This document shows positions 35,020-45,984 of a stretch of 64,000 nucleotides of DNA, in pieces. This DNA is from Loxodes magnus (Eukaryota > Ciliophora > Karyorelictea > Loxodida > Loxodidae). The stretch lies in contig CAMPDV010000207.1 of NCBI GenBank assembly GCA_946699065.1, positions 248,001 to 312,000 on the forward strand, written 5' to 3'. The first letter of the stretch is position 1, and each line of letters begins with the position of its first letter. A program made the translations under genes and the position numbers. The notes under the pieces are model-generated. The model was given only the letters and a program-made list of their open reading frames with translations. It searched no databases and had not been told where the DNA came from.

Positions 35020-35954
35020 ATGTATTAGTAAGAAAACTAAATTATTAAGATTTTATTCCTAAGAAAACTTTTAAGAAAAGCTCAAAAATATAATGGAATC
35101 TTTATATTCAGCAAATTCGGAATAGGAGTTACTAAATATGAACTCTGTTCTAATCTTAAAGAATCTAGAAACTTCTACTTTATTTCTACTATAAAAATGA
35201 ATTCAAACAATAAATTTACTTACTAAATTCGTAATAATAAAGTCTAAAATGAAACTATAAATGCTTTTACTGATGGGCTGACTTAGTGTGTAGAGCAAAT
35301 TTATAATGATACTCTGCTAGTTTCAGGTGGCTTAAAAGAAGAAGAAAGAAGATTTATAATTAATAATTTAAATAATAAAAATTTAGAATTTTAAATGTAA
35401 GTTGGAAGAAGAACTCATAGAACTAATTTTGACAAATCTTGTTTTGCTTTTATTATTTCAGGACAAAATTTTTAAAACAACTAGTGAATATATTTGCTAG
35501 AATGTGAAGTTTTTAATTTGAAAAATAATAATTTCAAGAAAATTAATTCCATAGAAATACCTATATGTTACTTTGGATGTGATTAAACTGCTTCTTATCT
35601 TTGCACGTTTGGTGGTTTTTCAAACTATTAAGCATTTAATACAATTTAGATATATGACAAAACTTAAAATATATGAGAAAAAAGTGAAGTTTAATTAGAT
35701 AAGGTTGCCACTGCTTCAGCTATTTATATACCTATAAAAGAGCATTTTTTATATTTAGTAATGGATACTACAATCTTGACTCTTTATTTTTTGATTAAAA
35801 AAAAATCGTGCATTTAAATGAATAATTTCCAGTATAAAATCTTAATTCCTATAAGCCAGTTTTAAGTAGAAGCACTGTGTTTCAATTCGATACAAATAGT
35901 AATTTATTCAGCTACGATTTAAATAGCAAAGGGTGGAGAAAAATTGGAATTTGA
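35020..35954 (+). pseudogene. kelch2-e: kelch-like gene with one frameshift
   Basis: ATG 35020 opens a frame that is intact to about 35745, through ISGG (LLVSGGLKEEERRF), CTFGGF and the TGA-coded Trp in QNIWEKSEVQ. A one-base loss in a T run near 35745 then shifts the frame. In the shifted frame the C-terminus is complete (NGYYNLD..., ending KGWRKIGI) and stops at TGA 35952-35954. With a single indel, this copy is either a young pseudogene or carries a sequencing error. Confidence 0.8.
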
Positions 35955-35959
35955 TAAAG

Positions 35960-36470
35960 TTGAACTTATATTAATATTTAAATTATAATTAAAAAAAATA
36001 TCAATAAGAGTATTTTATAATGATAATTCAATAAATAAAGTAAAATAATAATTTTATTTATTTTAAAATTTTAATTTGATTTAGAAAAACTAAGAGAGTA
36101 GTAATATCTATGCTTAAATTATATTTATATAATTTTAGTAATACTATAATTTTAATTTTTGTTTTTTTCTTAAATGAGTAAATTTGAAAATAAATAATCT
36201 TAAAATTATATAAAAAAGATTAAAAATTCCAAAGAAATAAGCAGAAAGATACAACATCCTTAAAATATATGAAATTAAAACAATAGACAGATAACACACT
36301 AAATTTTAAGTCATATCTTGTAAGAAAATAAATTAAATCATTATTAACAAAAGTGTCCATGAATTTAAAGTAAAAAAAATTTAAGTCACTAATTAAACTG
36401 TTATTGGATTCCCAATAAGAATGAAATAAAAATATTTGGCGTTTTTGGAGGTATTTCAACCTCTTTCCCA
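35960..36470. other. AT-rich spacer
   Basis: No gene is supported. At 36430-36475 a G/C-richer patch on the minus strand (GAGGTTGAAATACCTCC) may be the eroded end of gag-4. Confidence 0.35.
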
Positions 36471-36479
36471 CCAGTATTT

Positions 36480-37115
36480 AGATTATTCTAGAGGCTTAAT
36501 ATAATTGTTTCAAAATCTTTAAAACTCTTCTACTTGCTATAAATATGATCCTTGAGGTATTTTTTTGCCTAAAAAGTGCTTGCTTGCATCTCGTTATTTT
36601 TTCAAATTTGCTGAAATAAAATATTTTCTTTCTTTTTTGGTCTTTATATTGTTGCTTCTTTTTTTTATTCCCCAACTTCTTCTAGTAGTTTCAGTACTCT
36701 TATTAGAATTTTTGATATTTCTAGCATCTTTTTCCATGGAATTGCTAGAAAGTTGCAATAATAATTTTTTTCTTTTTTAAATCAGAATTTTTTTTAATTC
36801 TTCTTTGATTATCATTGGACAATTCGCTTATTCTATTAGTTCCATTTAACGATACAATTTTTGTTAATTTTCTTCTATTTTTTCTATCTTGCTGCTCAAT
36901 TCTTTCTGCTTCTATTCCTAGATCTAAGATTAACTGCTATAGTTTTGAAATATTTCAGAAGGCTTTAAAGTCACTTTCTTAGATCATAAGTCTCAATTCT
37001 ACTTCCTCTGCAATTTTAAACTTTTTCATTAATTTCTTATTTTCTTTCTTAGTTTTTTGTCTCTTCTTGGAGGTTCATCATAATTTTAATTAGCTAATAA
37101 TAACATTCTTTACTT
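36480..37115 (-). pseudogene. gag-like gene remnant (gag-4)
   Basis: On the minus strand MMNLQEETKN is followed, one frame over, by KKENKKLMKKFKIAEEVELR and DFKAFWNISKLQQ. This is homologous to the coiled coil of gag-1, with the FWNIS Trp written TGA here and TGG in gag-1. Near 36740 the zinc-knuckle region is still recognisable (YYCNF, then HGKRC) but split between frames. It lies in the loop of the large inverted repeat. Confidence 0.6.
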
Positions 37116-37569
37116 TGTACCTAAGTCATAATAAAAGCTTTATTATTTCTAATTAAAGATCTTTTCAAGCAAGAATTTAAATTTTTTTAAGTATTATGAT
37201 TAAATGAATATTTAAATTTAAAAAGTATCTGATTTTAGAAAATAAAAATAAATTTGTATTTTTAGATAAATAACTTGTTTATAATACTGCAAATATAAGC
37301 AAAGTTTTGCATTCATTAAAAAAACGAATTTTATAAAATGTTTCTTAAAAAATAATTGCTGCTATTTATTTTTTATATCCTAAATATAAAAAATCTTCGA
37401 AATCTATTAGCAAAATTAAATGAAGCCATTCAAATAGAATGCAAAAAGATAAAATTTTGAAGAATTGAAATTACAAGAAATTGAAATTATTAATTGTTTA
37501 AAAGATAAAAATAAGATTAAATATATTATAAGATAATAATTTTAATTTTTTATTTTAAATCAAATTTCT

Positions 37570-37868
37570 CTCGAAAGAAAAGTTTTGAACCACTCTCCTT
37601 TTTTTATTTCGTAAATAAAAAGATCACAAATTTCATTAAATTGATATACAAAATTTTATTACTATAAAGGATTTGCTGTTAAACAAAAATTATTTCCTTC
37701 AAAAATGTTTTCATGCTAATAACGTTTTTCTTTTACTATATCAAATATTTAAGTTTACAAATCTCGATTTAAATTATTATAAATTAGAATAAATTATTTA
37801 CTTGGCAAATCAGATAAATAGTAGAATCTTCAATAAGTAAAGATTCGTTTAATTCTTCTCATCGAATT
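37570..37868 (-). pseudogene. kelch1-g: 3' fragment cut by the inverted repeat
   Basis: This has the last 95 or so codons of a kelch1 gene, ending GEWFKTFLSREI and TGA near 37563. The 5' side is cut at about 37868, within the conserved 'NQWEEL' codons. The right arm of the inverted repeat begins there. Confidence 0.7.
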
Positions 37869-37879
37869 TAAAATTTTAA

Positions 37880-37920
37880 GTATTTAAATAAAATACACAC
37901 AATTACACGTATTTAAATCG
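37880..37920 (-). promoter_or_regulatory. orphan kelch2 upstream motif
   Basis: ATTTAAATACGTGTAATTGT followed by GTGTATTTTATTTAAATACT on the minus strand. It is copied with the inverted-repeat arm and now reads into a kelch1 fragment. Confidence 0.5.
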
Positions 37921-38633
37921 TCTAATCTCAGATACCATTTTATTTTAAATAAAATACTATAAATTATTTGTTATTAAAGAAATAAATTAGTTTACAAGAG
38001 TTATATCTCTGCTCTTTTCAAGATATAGAAGATAATTTCTCTAAATATATTATAAGATAAGTAATAAAATATTTAATATGATGAGTAATAAGAATAACTA
38101 AATCATTATTATAAATGATTATACAAAGTCTGTAACAAATATATTTTATTTTTTAATTTAGACTAGAAAAATTTATTCAAAATTTAACTTTTAGTATTTA
38201 ATTAATTTTCTAGTTAGTTTATTTTCAAAATTATAGTTACTTCGACGTTTTAGCTCATATATTTGCAAATTTAATGCATGAATGAAATGATAAACGACAT
38301 TTCCTATATTTAAAAATATTTTTTTAGTTTAAATTATTCTTCTAAAATATCTCTATGATTATAATTTTTTTCTTAATATATTTCAAGCGATAAAATTTCT
38401 AATTTTTTATTCTAGATATTAAAACTTAAAGGATTACTATATTTAAATATCCGAATATATATTTTTAGATTAGAATGGCAATTTCTTTTAAATTTAGAGA
38501 TTTCTTTTTGAATAAAAGCATAAACGTTGACTAAAGATAATGAATTGTATAATCCTTATTTTATACATATTAATGTTTCTATTCTATATATTTTATTTTT
38601 TCAGTATTTTTTATGCTAATTTTATAAAATTTT

Positions 38634-39021
38634 TATAAGTAGAAAAAAGAAAATGAAATTTATTTGACAAATAGATAGAATAAAACTTAAAAAATACAAA
38701 AAAGAGACATACAGATGAAATGTAATTAAATAAACAAGCGAAAAAGATAAAAATTTAATAAATAATAATTGATGCTCAATTACTCTAAAGAGATCTTTTA
38801 GAAGAAATTGATCCTGAACTCTCAAATTAATAGGTATTAGATATGCTAGAAGAGGAACTTGATGAAGCACAAGAAATTCAAAGAGACCAGATGAAGCTAG
38901 AATCATTTCTAGACTATTATTAACATATAAATTTGGTTTCTTTAACTTCCGTGGTGATCCAAATAAAAGTGGTACCACGATAATTTAATTAATTAATTTA
39001 TTTATTTTATTTATAAAATTT
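38634..39021 (+). mobile_element. 389-base insertion within the inverted-repeat arm
   Basis: This insertion is absent from the matching left arm. TATAAAATTTTT occurs at both junctions and looks like a target-site duplication. On the plus strand about 100 codons are open, with an acidic helical segment (LLEEIDPELSNQQVLDMLEE, then ELDEAQEIQRDQMKLESF). The other strand is also open, in a lower-quality frame. It may be a processed gene fragment or a small non-autonomous element. No known family was recognised. Confidence 0.5.
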
Positions 39022-39176
39022 TTCAATTATTTTCAGTTTATATACTTTAAAAAATTATCTTTAAATTTAAATTTAAACTAAAAGAGTTTTTTGATGTCTT
39101 TAATTGCAAGAATTGCTTCTTTCAATTATAGACGTTAGTAAATGTTTTTAAATTGTTTGTTAATCTTGTTTACATC

Positions 39177-39345
39177 TCATCATTTTTCTTTAATTAGTTC
39201 TTCTTTCTATTCATCTTTACCTTCTTCCTTTTTTGCTCTCTCCATTTCTAGATTCTCAAGTATCCTTGTCATTAGCTTCTTATGAAATATTTCGATCTAT
39301 AAGTCTAAATACTCCAATTTAGACCTTGAAAATGAGTTTAGTATT
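39177..39345 (-). CDS. -1-frame C-terminal extension of LINE ORF2
   Basis: In the frame -1 to ORF2 this reads KLEYLDLQIEIFHKKLMTRI, then LENLEMERAKKEE, and ends at TGA TGA (39182-39177). It resembles the C-terminus of the LINE at 48000-49050 (LLKKRIEIFKLQKEILEEFL). The in-frame ORF2 end (to 39269) lacks this similarity. Either one base is lost here or translation shifts. Confidence 0.5.
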
Positions 39346-42300
39346 CTTGATCGTATAGTATAAGGCGACTTAAGTCATAATTTCCGATCTTTTCCGATAA
39401 TCAATTCATTATATTAGAATAGTACACACATTTAAAGATATGCTCGAAAGTTTCATACTCTCCACACATACAAAAGGGATTATCAATGGGGTAATGACGA
39501 TCTTAAAGATACTTACGGAAATTATAAGTTTAGGTTCTAAGTTTATATATACTGATAATTTCTCGTCTGTACTATTTGTTTAATTTCGTATAAGTAATTT
39601 GTGGAAATTGTTAAAGATTACCAAATTATTCAGTATATACTTTAGCTGTTTTCATCCTCATAAATTTTTTAGTAGCTACTTTGTAGAAATATTGTTGTAT
39701 TTTTTCTCTTACATGTTTAGTAAAAGTTTTAAGATTGGTATTATTCTATTAATTCTGCAGATCGATATTATAAAGGTCTGATAATTGCTACACTTAATCG
39801 TAGTATTGAAATCCTTTTTTCCTTATATTAATGAAAAGAGAGCCTATTGTTGGTCTTGGAAAATCAGTACTTTCTTATTTAATTTTATGGTAGAATCTGA
39901 AGAATTTTATAGCCATAATGTGCTTAAAGGGTAATCAATTCAGGTCTATATAACATGATTCATTAAATGTTGAAATTGCTATTTAAAAAGCTTTTCTTGA
40001 AATTAATCTCATGCTTGATTCTATTCTGTTCAGAACTCCAGTTACTCCTTTTAGAATACTTCATGGTACTAAGTCTCCTCCATATTCTGCTTTAGGTAAT
40101 GTAAAAAGTCTACATAAAGCTTTAAAATGTCAAGGAGTTACATTCTTATATCTCATCAGTTAAAAAACAGCTTTCTTCATTGCAGCTATATATTTAAATT
40201 CAACTTCTTTGCAATGGGGATTTAAGTTCTTCTTCTAATGTAGAATAACTCCTAAATATGTTACTTGTTCTTTTTAAGTAATTGGTTAATTTCCTAATTA
40301 TAAATTTAAAATTTATTATTTCTGATTCTTCTTTAGAAATTAGATGCATTCGGATTTGGTAACATTAATCTTTAAATGTGTTCATGCAAAAACTTTATTT
40401 GATTCATTTATTAAATTCTACATCTACTTTGCAGATTTGGAATAAAAAATAAGATCATCTGCCCATCCTCTACAAGCGAAGCTAATACTTGAATCCTGGC
40501 ATTTAAATCCCAATTAGTTACTTTTACTTTCCAGATATCTAATTACTATGTCATAATACAATAATGCTAAAACTGGTCCATGAGAACTTCCTTACATAAC
40601 TCCATTGTTGAATTATAAAGTTCTGGTGCTCTTACCATCTATGATAAATGAAGAATTTAGGTTTTTATAAAACGATTCTAATGCTATTATTATTCCAAGT
40701 GGTAGTTTAACTCTCTTAAGTTAATCAAACAAGAGTCTTCTTTCTATTGAGCCAAACATTTTTTCAACGTCTATCAGCGTTGCTATCAATTTAGTCTTAC
40801 CTTTAGCACATTTCCGATAGTTATCAATTATTTGTTATATTATTCAAATTTATTAAGTTGTTTATCTGTTTTTCATAAATCCCATTTATGAAGGGTGAAT
40901 CAAATTTCTCTAATAAATCAGATTGTATATTCTTTTTGTTAAAGCTTTATCATATAGTTTTAGAATAGTATTAATAAGAGAAATAGGTAGTCAGTTTTTC
41001 CAATCATCTTTATTTCCTTTTTTAAATATTGGAATTATCACCGATATATTTAATTCCTAAGGGATTCTTCCAAATCTTAGCATATTATTCAGAAAAGAAT
41101 GAAGAATTATTAATAAATATTATCTACCATATTTCAGAAGTTCGCCTTTTATTCCATCTGGACCAGCTGCTTTTCCATTCGGAATTTCTTTTATAATTTC
41201 TTATATTTCTTTTATGGTAAAAAGATCAAATCCTTACAAATACGAGAGTGGATAATCTTTAATTTCTTAAATATTATCGTATATTTTATCTATTTTTTAA
41301 TTACTAAGATTTATCTATTCTTGAGTTAGATTAGAATGCTTGTTAAAAACACAATTTTCCCATGATTCAATTAATTTATTTTTGATTTCTTAATTAAAGT
41401 TCATAGTATTTCTCTTCAAAGGATTTAGAATTTTCTTAGCTTGTGAAAAAATTTCCTTAGAATTTCCATTAAGAAGTAGAAATTTCTTTTTTGCTTTGTT
41501 CTTTTTAAATTTTCATAGATTATACTTGAAGTCTTTCCAAAGTCGTTTTGCTTCCTCATGAAGATTAGTTACTTGCTAGTTTATTCTTCCAAATTTTACG
41601 TGAGCTTCCTTATATTCTGAGTTAGCTCTTTTTGCCTCTATATATTTCTTTGTGAGAGCTCGAGGAAGTTTGTTATAATTTGAGTCTGGAATAAACGAAC
41701 CTAATGTTTGATCAGCATTGTCTTAAATATTACTTTTGATACATTCATATTAATCTTCAAGATTATCTTAATCTATTTAAAAGAATTCTAGATAAGTTTG
41801 TAGGAAAGATTCTTAATATTTTTGCCTATCTATTGCATCTTATAATCTATTTATTTTATATTTTCTCTGAGTTATCTTTTCCCAATATACTATAGAATTA
41901 TTGATAAAGTCGACAGTGATTGGAATATGATCAGAAAATAAACTATTATTATGAGCAGTGAAATTTGCAAACTAATTAACGTTCAAATGGTTGTTTATAA
42001 TGATATAATCATTACAATACGTTTTTCCTGTTCCTTTGTAAATACATGTATTAATGTTGCTATCATTCACTATCTCAAGATCGTTTTATAGTAAGAATTC
42101 TTATAGCCTAATGTTATTATCATAAGCATTTTCAGGATTATCACCGAAATCTTATAAAAGAGCATTGAAATCTCCCATTAGTATATGTGGATTATCATTA
42201 TATAAATTCAGCAATGTATTTAGTTGTTCATAAGCTAAATCTTTAAAATCTTAACTTTTTCCATTATCAGGCATGTAACAGGACATGATTAAAATATTAT

Positions 42301-42568
42301 CCAGTTTAATTTTTATGAATCTAATTATTTCTTTTTCAACTTATATATGTATTTCTGTACTATTAAATTCTTCTCCTACAATTAAGCATACACCTCCTCC
42401 ATTTCCTGAGTTCTTAAAATATGTTTTAAATCCATTTATCAATATTGGAGGAAAGTCATCTTTTTATCAGGTTTCGTTTATTGATAAAATATCTATACTG
42501 TTATCTCTGATAAATTCTTCAATATTCAAGCACTTGCTCGCTATTCCATTAATATTTATATGTCCCAT
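39269..42568 (-). CDS. LINE ORF2: APE endonuclease and reverse transcriptase
   Basis: ATG 42568-42566 to TGA 39271-39269 is a single frame of 1,099 codons with TAA/TAG = Gln. The endonuclease domain has HININGI, ETW (Trp = TGA), MGDFNA and SDHIPI, giving the APE-type catalytic residues. RT motifs follow: GPDGI, LPISLIN, MGFMKNRQT, ATLIDVEKMF (catalytic Asp), MQGSSHGPVLALL and GWADDLIF (catalytic Asp pair), then KSE. The C-terminus has LPKAEYGGD and a CMCGEYETFEHIFKC Cys/His motif. About eight Trp residues are TGA-coded; LNWLP uses TGA here but TGG in the LINE copy at 48.2 kb. A -1 frame near 39335-39177 extends the homology to other LINEs and ends at tandem TGA. It is a non-LTR retrotransposon, potentially competent. 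Confidence 0.92.
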
Positions 42569-43197
42569 CTTTATTTTTAAATTTATTAGTCCTTTCTAAT
42601 TTTTTCCGAACCTGCAGGTAGACCACTTTCGTAAATGCAAATGCTTTTCTATCCTTATTGGTTAATCTAAATATGTACTAATCTTTTTCCATACTCAGGA
42701 TGTTAATGAAAATATTGTATCAAAATATATATTACTTACGTCGTATATTTTTTAAGTAGCTTTCTATCTATGTCAATTTTACTTTTCACACTATCACATG
42801 TACCTTATTCTAAATCTTAAGTAACTGTGACATATCTACCTTATATATTTTACATTTCGTACTATGGACGTCTTCAAGTTTCGGATTTAATAAACTTTTA
42901 AAGTTATAGACTAGTCAGATTGAAATAACATATTATTTAATCACACTCTTTTTTATTATTATGTTTACTCATACGTTTTGCTGGCGGAATTGTTTTATCT
43001 TCTTCTTCATGTTTCCTTTTAAGAATATTAAGATTAATATTGGAAGATAAGGTTTAATTCTGATAAATAGCATCGATCGAATCTGTTTAGTTTTATTAAT
43101 CTTTTTTTCATCTTTTAGTAGAATAATTAAATATATCTGTTTTCAAATTTTAATTAAGTTTTTAAAACTCTTCTATTTTTATCTCAAGTGTCTACAT
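42526..43197 (-). CDS. LINE ORF1-type protein, 223 aa
   Basis: ATG 43197-43195 to TGA 42528-42526, overlapping the start of ORF2 by about 43 bases in another frame, the usual layout of LINE ORF1 and ORF2. The N-terminus is a short coil (LEIKIEEFQKLNQNLK). A basic KRKHEEEDKTIPPAKRM segment follows, which could be nuclear-targeting or RNA-binding. The C-terminal part (VIYILIQYFHQHPEYGK, then SICIYESGLPAG) may be the RNA-binding core. Two TGA codons are read as Trp (TKRWKK; SETWRR). No zinc knuckle is seen. Assignment as ORF1 rests on position and overlap. Confidence 0.6.
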
Positions 43198-44747
43198 ATT
43201 TTGGGTACTTTAAATGAATTTTAAGTTGAGTTAGTGATATTAATGCTATAGTAAAACAAAATATTCATCTGGCAATTTTATTTGACAGATTAGTTATTAT
43301 GTTATGTTATAATAGTATTAGTTTATGCTTCCTATTAATTATTTTAAGTTTACATTAACTTGTCTTGCTTGATTATATTTGTTTGAGTAAATTTTTGACA
43401 CAAAAAAGCTGTTTATTATTTATTTATATTATCTGTTTAGATAATAATATCCTTTGTTTAAATATTTCCATATAATGTCTAAGTTTTTGCATCTAAAAAT
43501 TACTTCTTCTAAAATAATTCTTTATACATTTGAATTTCCTTATTTTTTAATAGAATTTAATTTTGAAAAGCTATATTTATTTCATAGTTTTATTATCTTT
43601 ACTTATCTAATTCGATTTTAAAAGTTAAAATTTCCATTTAAGCTTTCTATTCTTAATCTATAAATTACTTATTTTAGTTTTATAATTTTTAATATTAAGA
43701 ATATAACTCTTGGAGTTAAATTTCGGTTATTATTTTTTGATAGGTAATTTGTTGAAGCAAATATTAGTTCTATTCTAATATAGTCTATTGATATCCTAGC
43801 TAAGTTTTATTTAGAAAGTTATCTATTTCAATCTAAGTAAAATTTCTAATTTTATTAAAGTTTTGGCATAGTGAATTATTTTCTCCTATCATTTAAGCTT
43901 AAGTAAAGCTTTAATTAGCATTGGCTTCAATTTGAATCTCTTAATTAGATTATATTTCATCTTTTGAATTGACTTAATTCTCATAGTTTTTCTATTATAT
44001 CTAAATTTCTTGAACTATATTAATTATTTCATCTGTTTAAACTATTTAGTTATTGTAATAAGTGGAGAAGTTTGTTTAAGTAATTTTATGAACTAGTTAT
44101 TTTGATAGCATTTTTTTGTGATATTGCTATATATCAGATTTGATTGACTAAAAATTGCTCTATAATTGTTTATATTTCTAATAAATTTTATTTATATAAG
44201 TTTTATAATATATTTTGGATATTTCTTAGTTACTTATTAATGTTTCAATATCTTGATCATATTTTGCTTTTATATTAATTAGCATTTCATTTAATTATTG
44301 GTTCTTATCTATTAGTCTTTATATATTATGTTTAAGTTCTTTTATTTCTAAGGTAAATAAATTCTCATTAGACTAATTAATTATTTGATTTTATATTACA
44401 TTTCTTAAATCAGCAGTTTAATTTTAAGATTGTTTGCTCTGAAGATCAGGTAAATAATGATTATTTGAATTATCAGGATTAGTAATATTATTTTATTTCT
44501 GACTAATTTCGTTATTTGAAATTTAATAGAATTGTTAATTAGTATTATTCAAAAATTAATCTTAAGTTTATGTTATTTTTGACTACCATAAAAGGATATT
44601 TTTATTTGAATTTTAATTAGGATTTGAAGGTATATCTTTTGAATTCTAACTATCTAAGATAATATAGTATAAGTTATTATTTAGATAATTTAAAGATGTA
44701 TATAAGGATTTAGTTTTTTATTTAAATTTAATATAAAATTTTGACAT
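43143..44747 (-). CDS. 534-aa Gln/Asn-rich coiled-coil protein (LINE ORF0 or host gene)
   Basis: ATG 44747-44745 opens a frame with no TGA at all until 43145-43143, 534 codons, which is very unlikely by chance. The protein is Gln/Asn-rich with long heptad-like segments (ELKHNIQRLIDKNQQLNEML; QMEILTFKIELDKQRQQ) and repeated QT(D/N/Q) motifs (IVQTDEI, FTQTNII, IIIQTDNI, LMQTQNN). Such motifs occur in some cytoskeletal coiled-coil proteins. It overlaps the LINE ORF1 start by 55 bases and lies just after kelch1-f on the same strand. It may be an extra ORF of the LINE or a host gene whose 3' end the LINE hit. Confidence 0.7.
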
Positions 44748-44769
44748 TTTTCTAATGAAATAAATTCTT

Positions 44770-45691
44770 TCGACTACATTTCTTTTATAACTTCGTAAAT
44801 AAAAAGATCACAAGTATGATTAAACTGATATACAACATTTTATTAATTTAGAGGATTTGCTACTAAACATAAATCATTTCCTATAAAAGCATTACCATGT
44901 TAATAACATTTTTCTTTATATAAATCAAATATTTAAGTTTTCAAAATTTTATTACAGTTGTTATAAACTAATATAAATTGTCTACTAGGTAAACCAGAAG
45001 ATATAGTAGTATTTTTAACATGTAAACAATCGTTTATTTCTTTTCATTGGTTACTTTTTATTTGAAATCTTCTTATTTTATTAAGGTAATTTTACTAAGA
45101 GTGATCACCTCCAAAAATATAAATATAAGGTAATTTTATATTTACTCCAAATCCTCATAATCTTGCATTATTTTAGACCATATCTTAAATTTAGATTATA
45201 TTTTATCCTTATTTTAGATTAAGCATTTCACATGAATTAGAATAGAATCCACTAAGAAAAAACATTTATTCTTTGTTAAAAGCAACTCCATGCATTCCCC
45301 TTTAAATTTAATTTCATTTTATCACATTTATCTAAATTGTAAAAGGTTAGTCTTTTTAAGAAATCTCCACCAGAAAGAATCAAATTGTTTTCATTTAATT
45401 GTAAAGCTCGTTTCTAATTTGAACTAAAAGATTCTATTTCCTTTTAGAATTTATCTACTCTTTATTATTTTATACTATACTCAAATAGGATGCAAGAATT
45501 ATAAGAAAAGTCTTATAAACTTTATCGTTATCATAAACATAATTAGGGCATATTTCGTATTTTACATTTACTAAATCTATTTTTTAGAAGCTATAAATTA
45601 AATTTTTATAATTTTCTCTAAGAATTTTCCTAAGAAAAATGATTTTTACTATATTATGCTATTTACTGGATTTTTAAATTTCTTGATCCAT
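44770..45691 (-). pseudogene. kelch1-f: degenerate kelch-like gene
   Basis: From ATG 45691-45689 the family N-terminus is present (NIVKIIFLRKIL). A base is missing near 45510 (in the KTFLYNSC segment) and another near 45310. Later blades remain recognisable, with TGA-coded Trp in NQWKEI. The 'GVW' codon has become TAG (Gln), and the terminal TGA is lost. The 534-aa coil ORF begins about 20 bases beyond. Confidence 0.8.
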
Positions 45692-45764
45692 TTTTATAAT
45701 AAAATTAAGCTGAAATGTTCAGTTAAAATTTTGATTTATTGTTTTTATTTTTATAACTTTCTAG

Positions 45765-45960
45765 TTATAATGCATAATTTATAATAAGCTTAACTATTAT
45801 TTTTATTTATATTCTTTTTTTAATGGTAAATTTTATAAATCTTAAATGTTTAATCAATTGTTGTTAATAACTTTTGTTCTTTTTATATCTTGAAACAAAT
45901 TAGCATTAATTCTTGTATTTAAATTTTTTAATTTTAACATTTTTTAGTATTTTAAAATAA
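45765..45960 (-). pseudogene. X-f: truncated X remnant
   Basis: This has the C-terminal part of an X gene (ILKNVKIKKFKYKN, then LRFIKFTIKKRI) upstream of kelch1-f. The 5' part is missing where gag-5 begins near 45985, so the gag element probably truncated it. Confidence 0.45.
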
Positions 45961-45984
45961 ATTAGAGTATTTAATTCATTTAAA

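Larger units (their letters stand above)
37870..39066 (-). repeat. right arm of inverted repeat, interrupted
   Basis: This is the reverse complement of 34198-34999. It carries an orphan kelch2 upstream motif at 37880-37920 that no longer precedes a kelch2 gene. The arm is continuous from 37870 to 38633, and the remaining 40 bases resume at 39022. The break holds an insertion. Confidence 0.8.
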
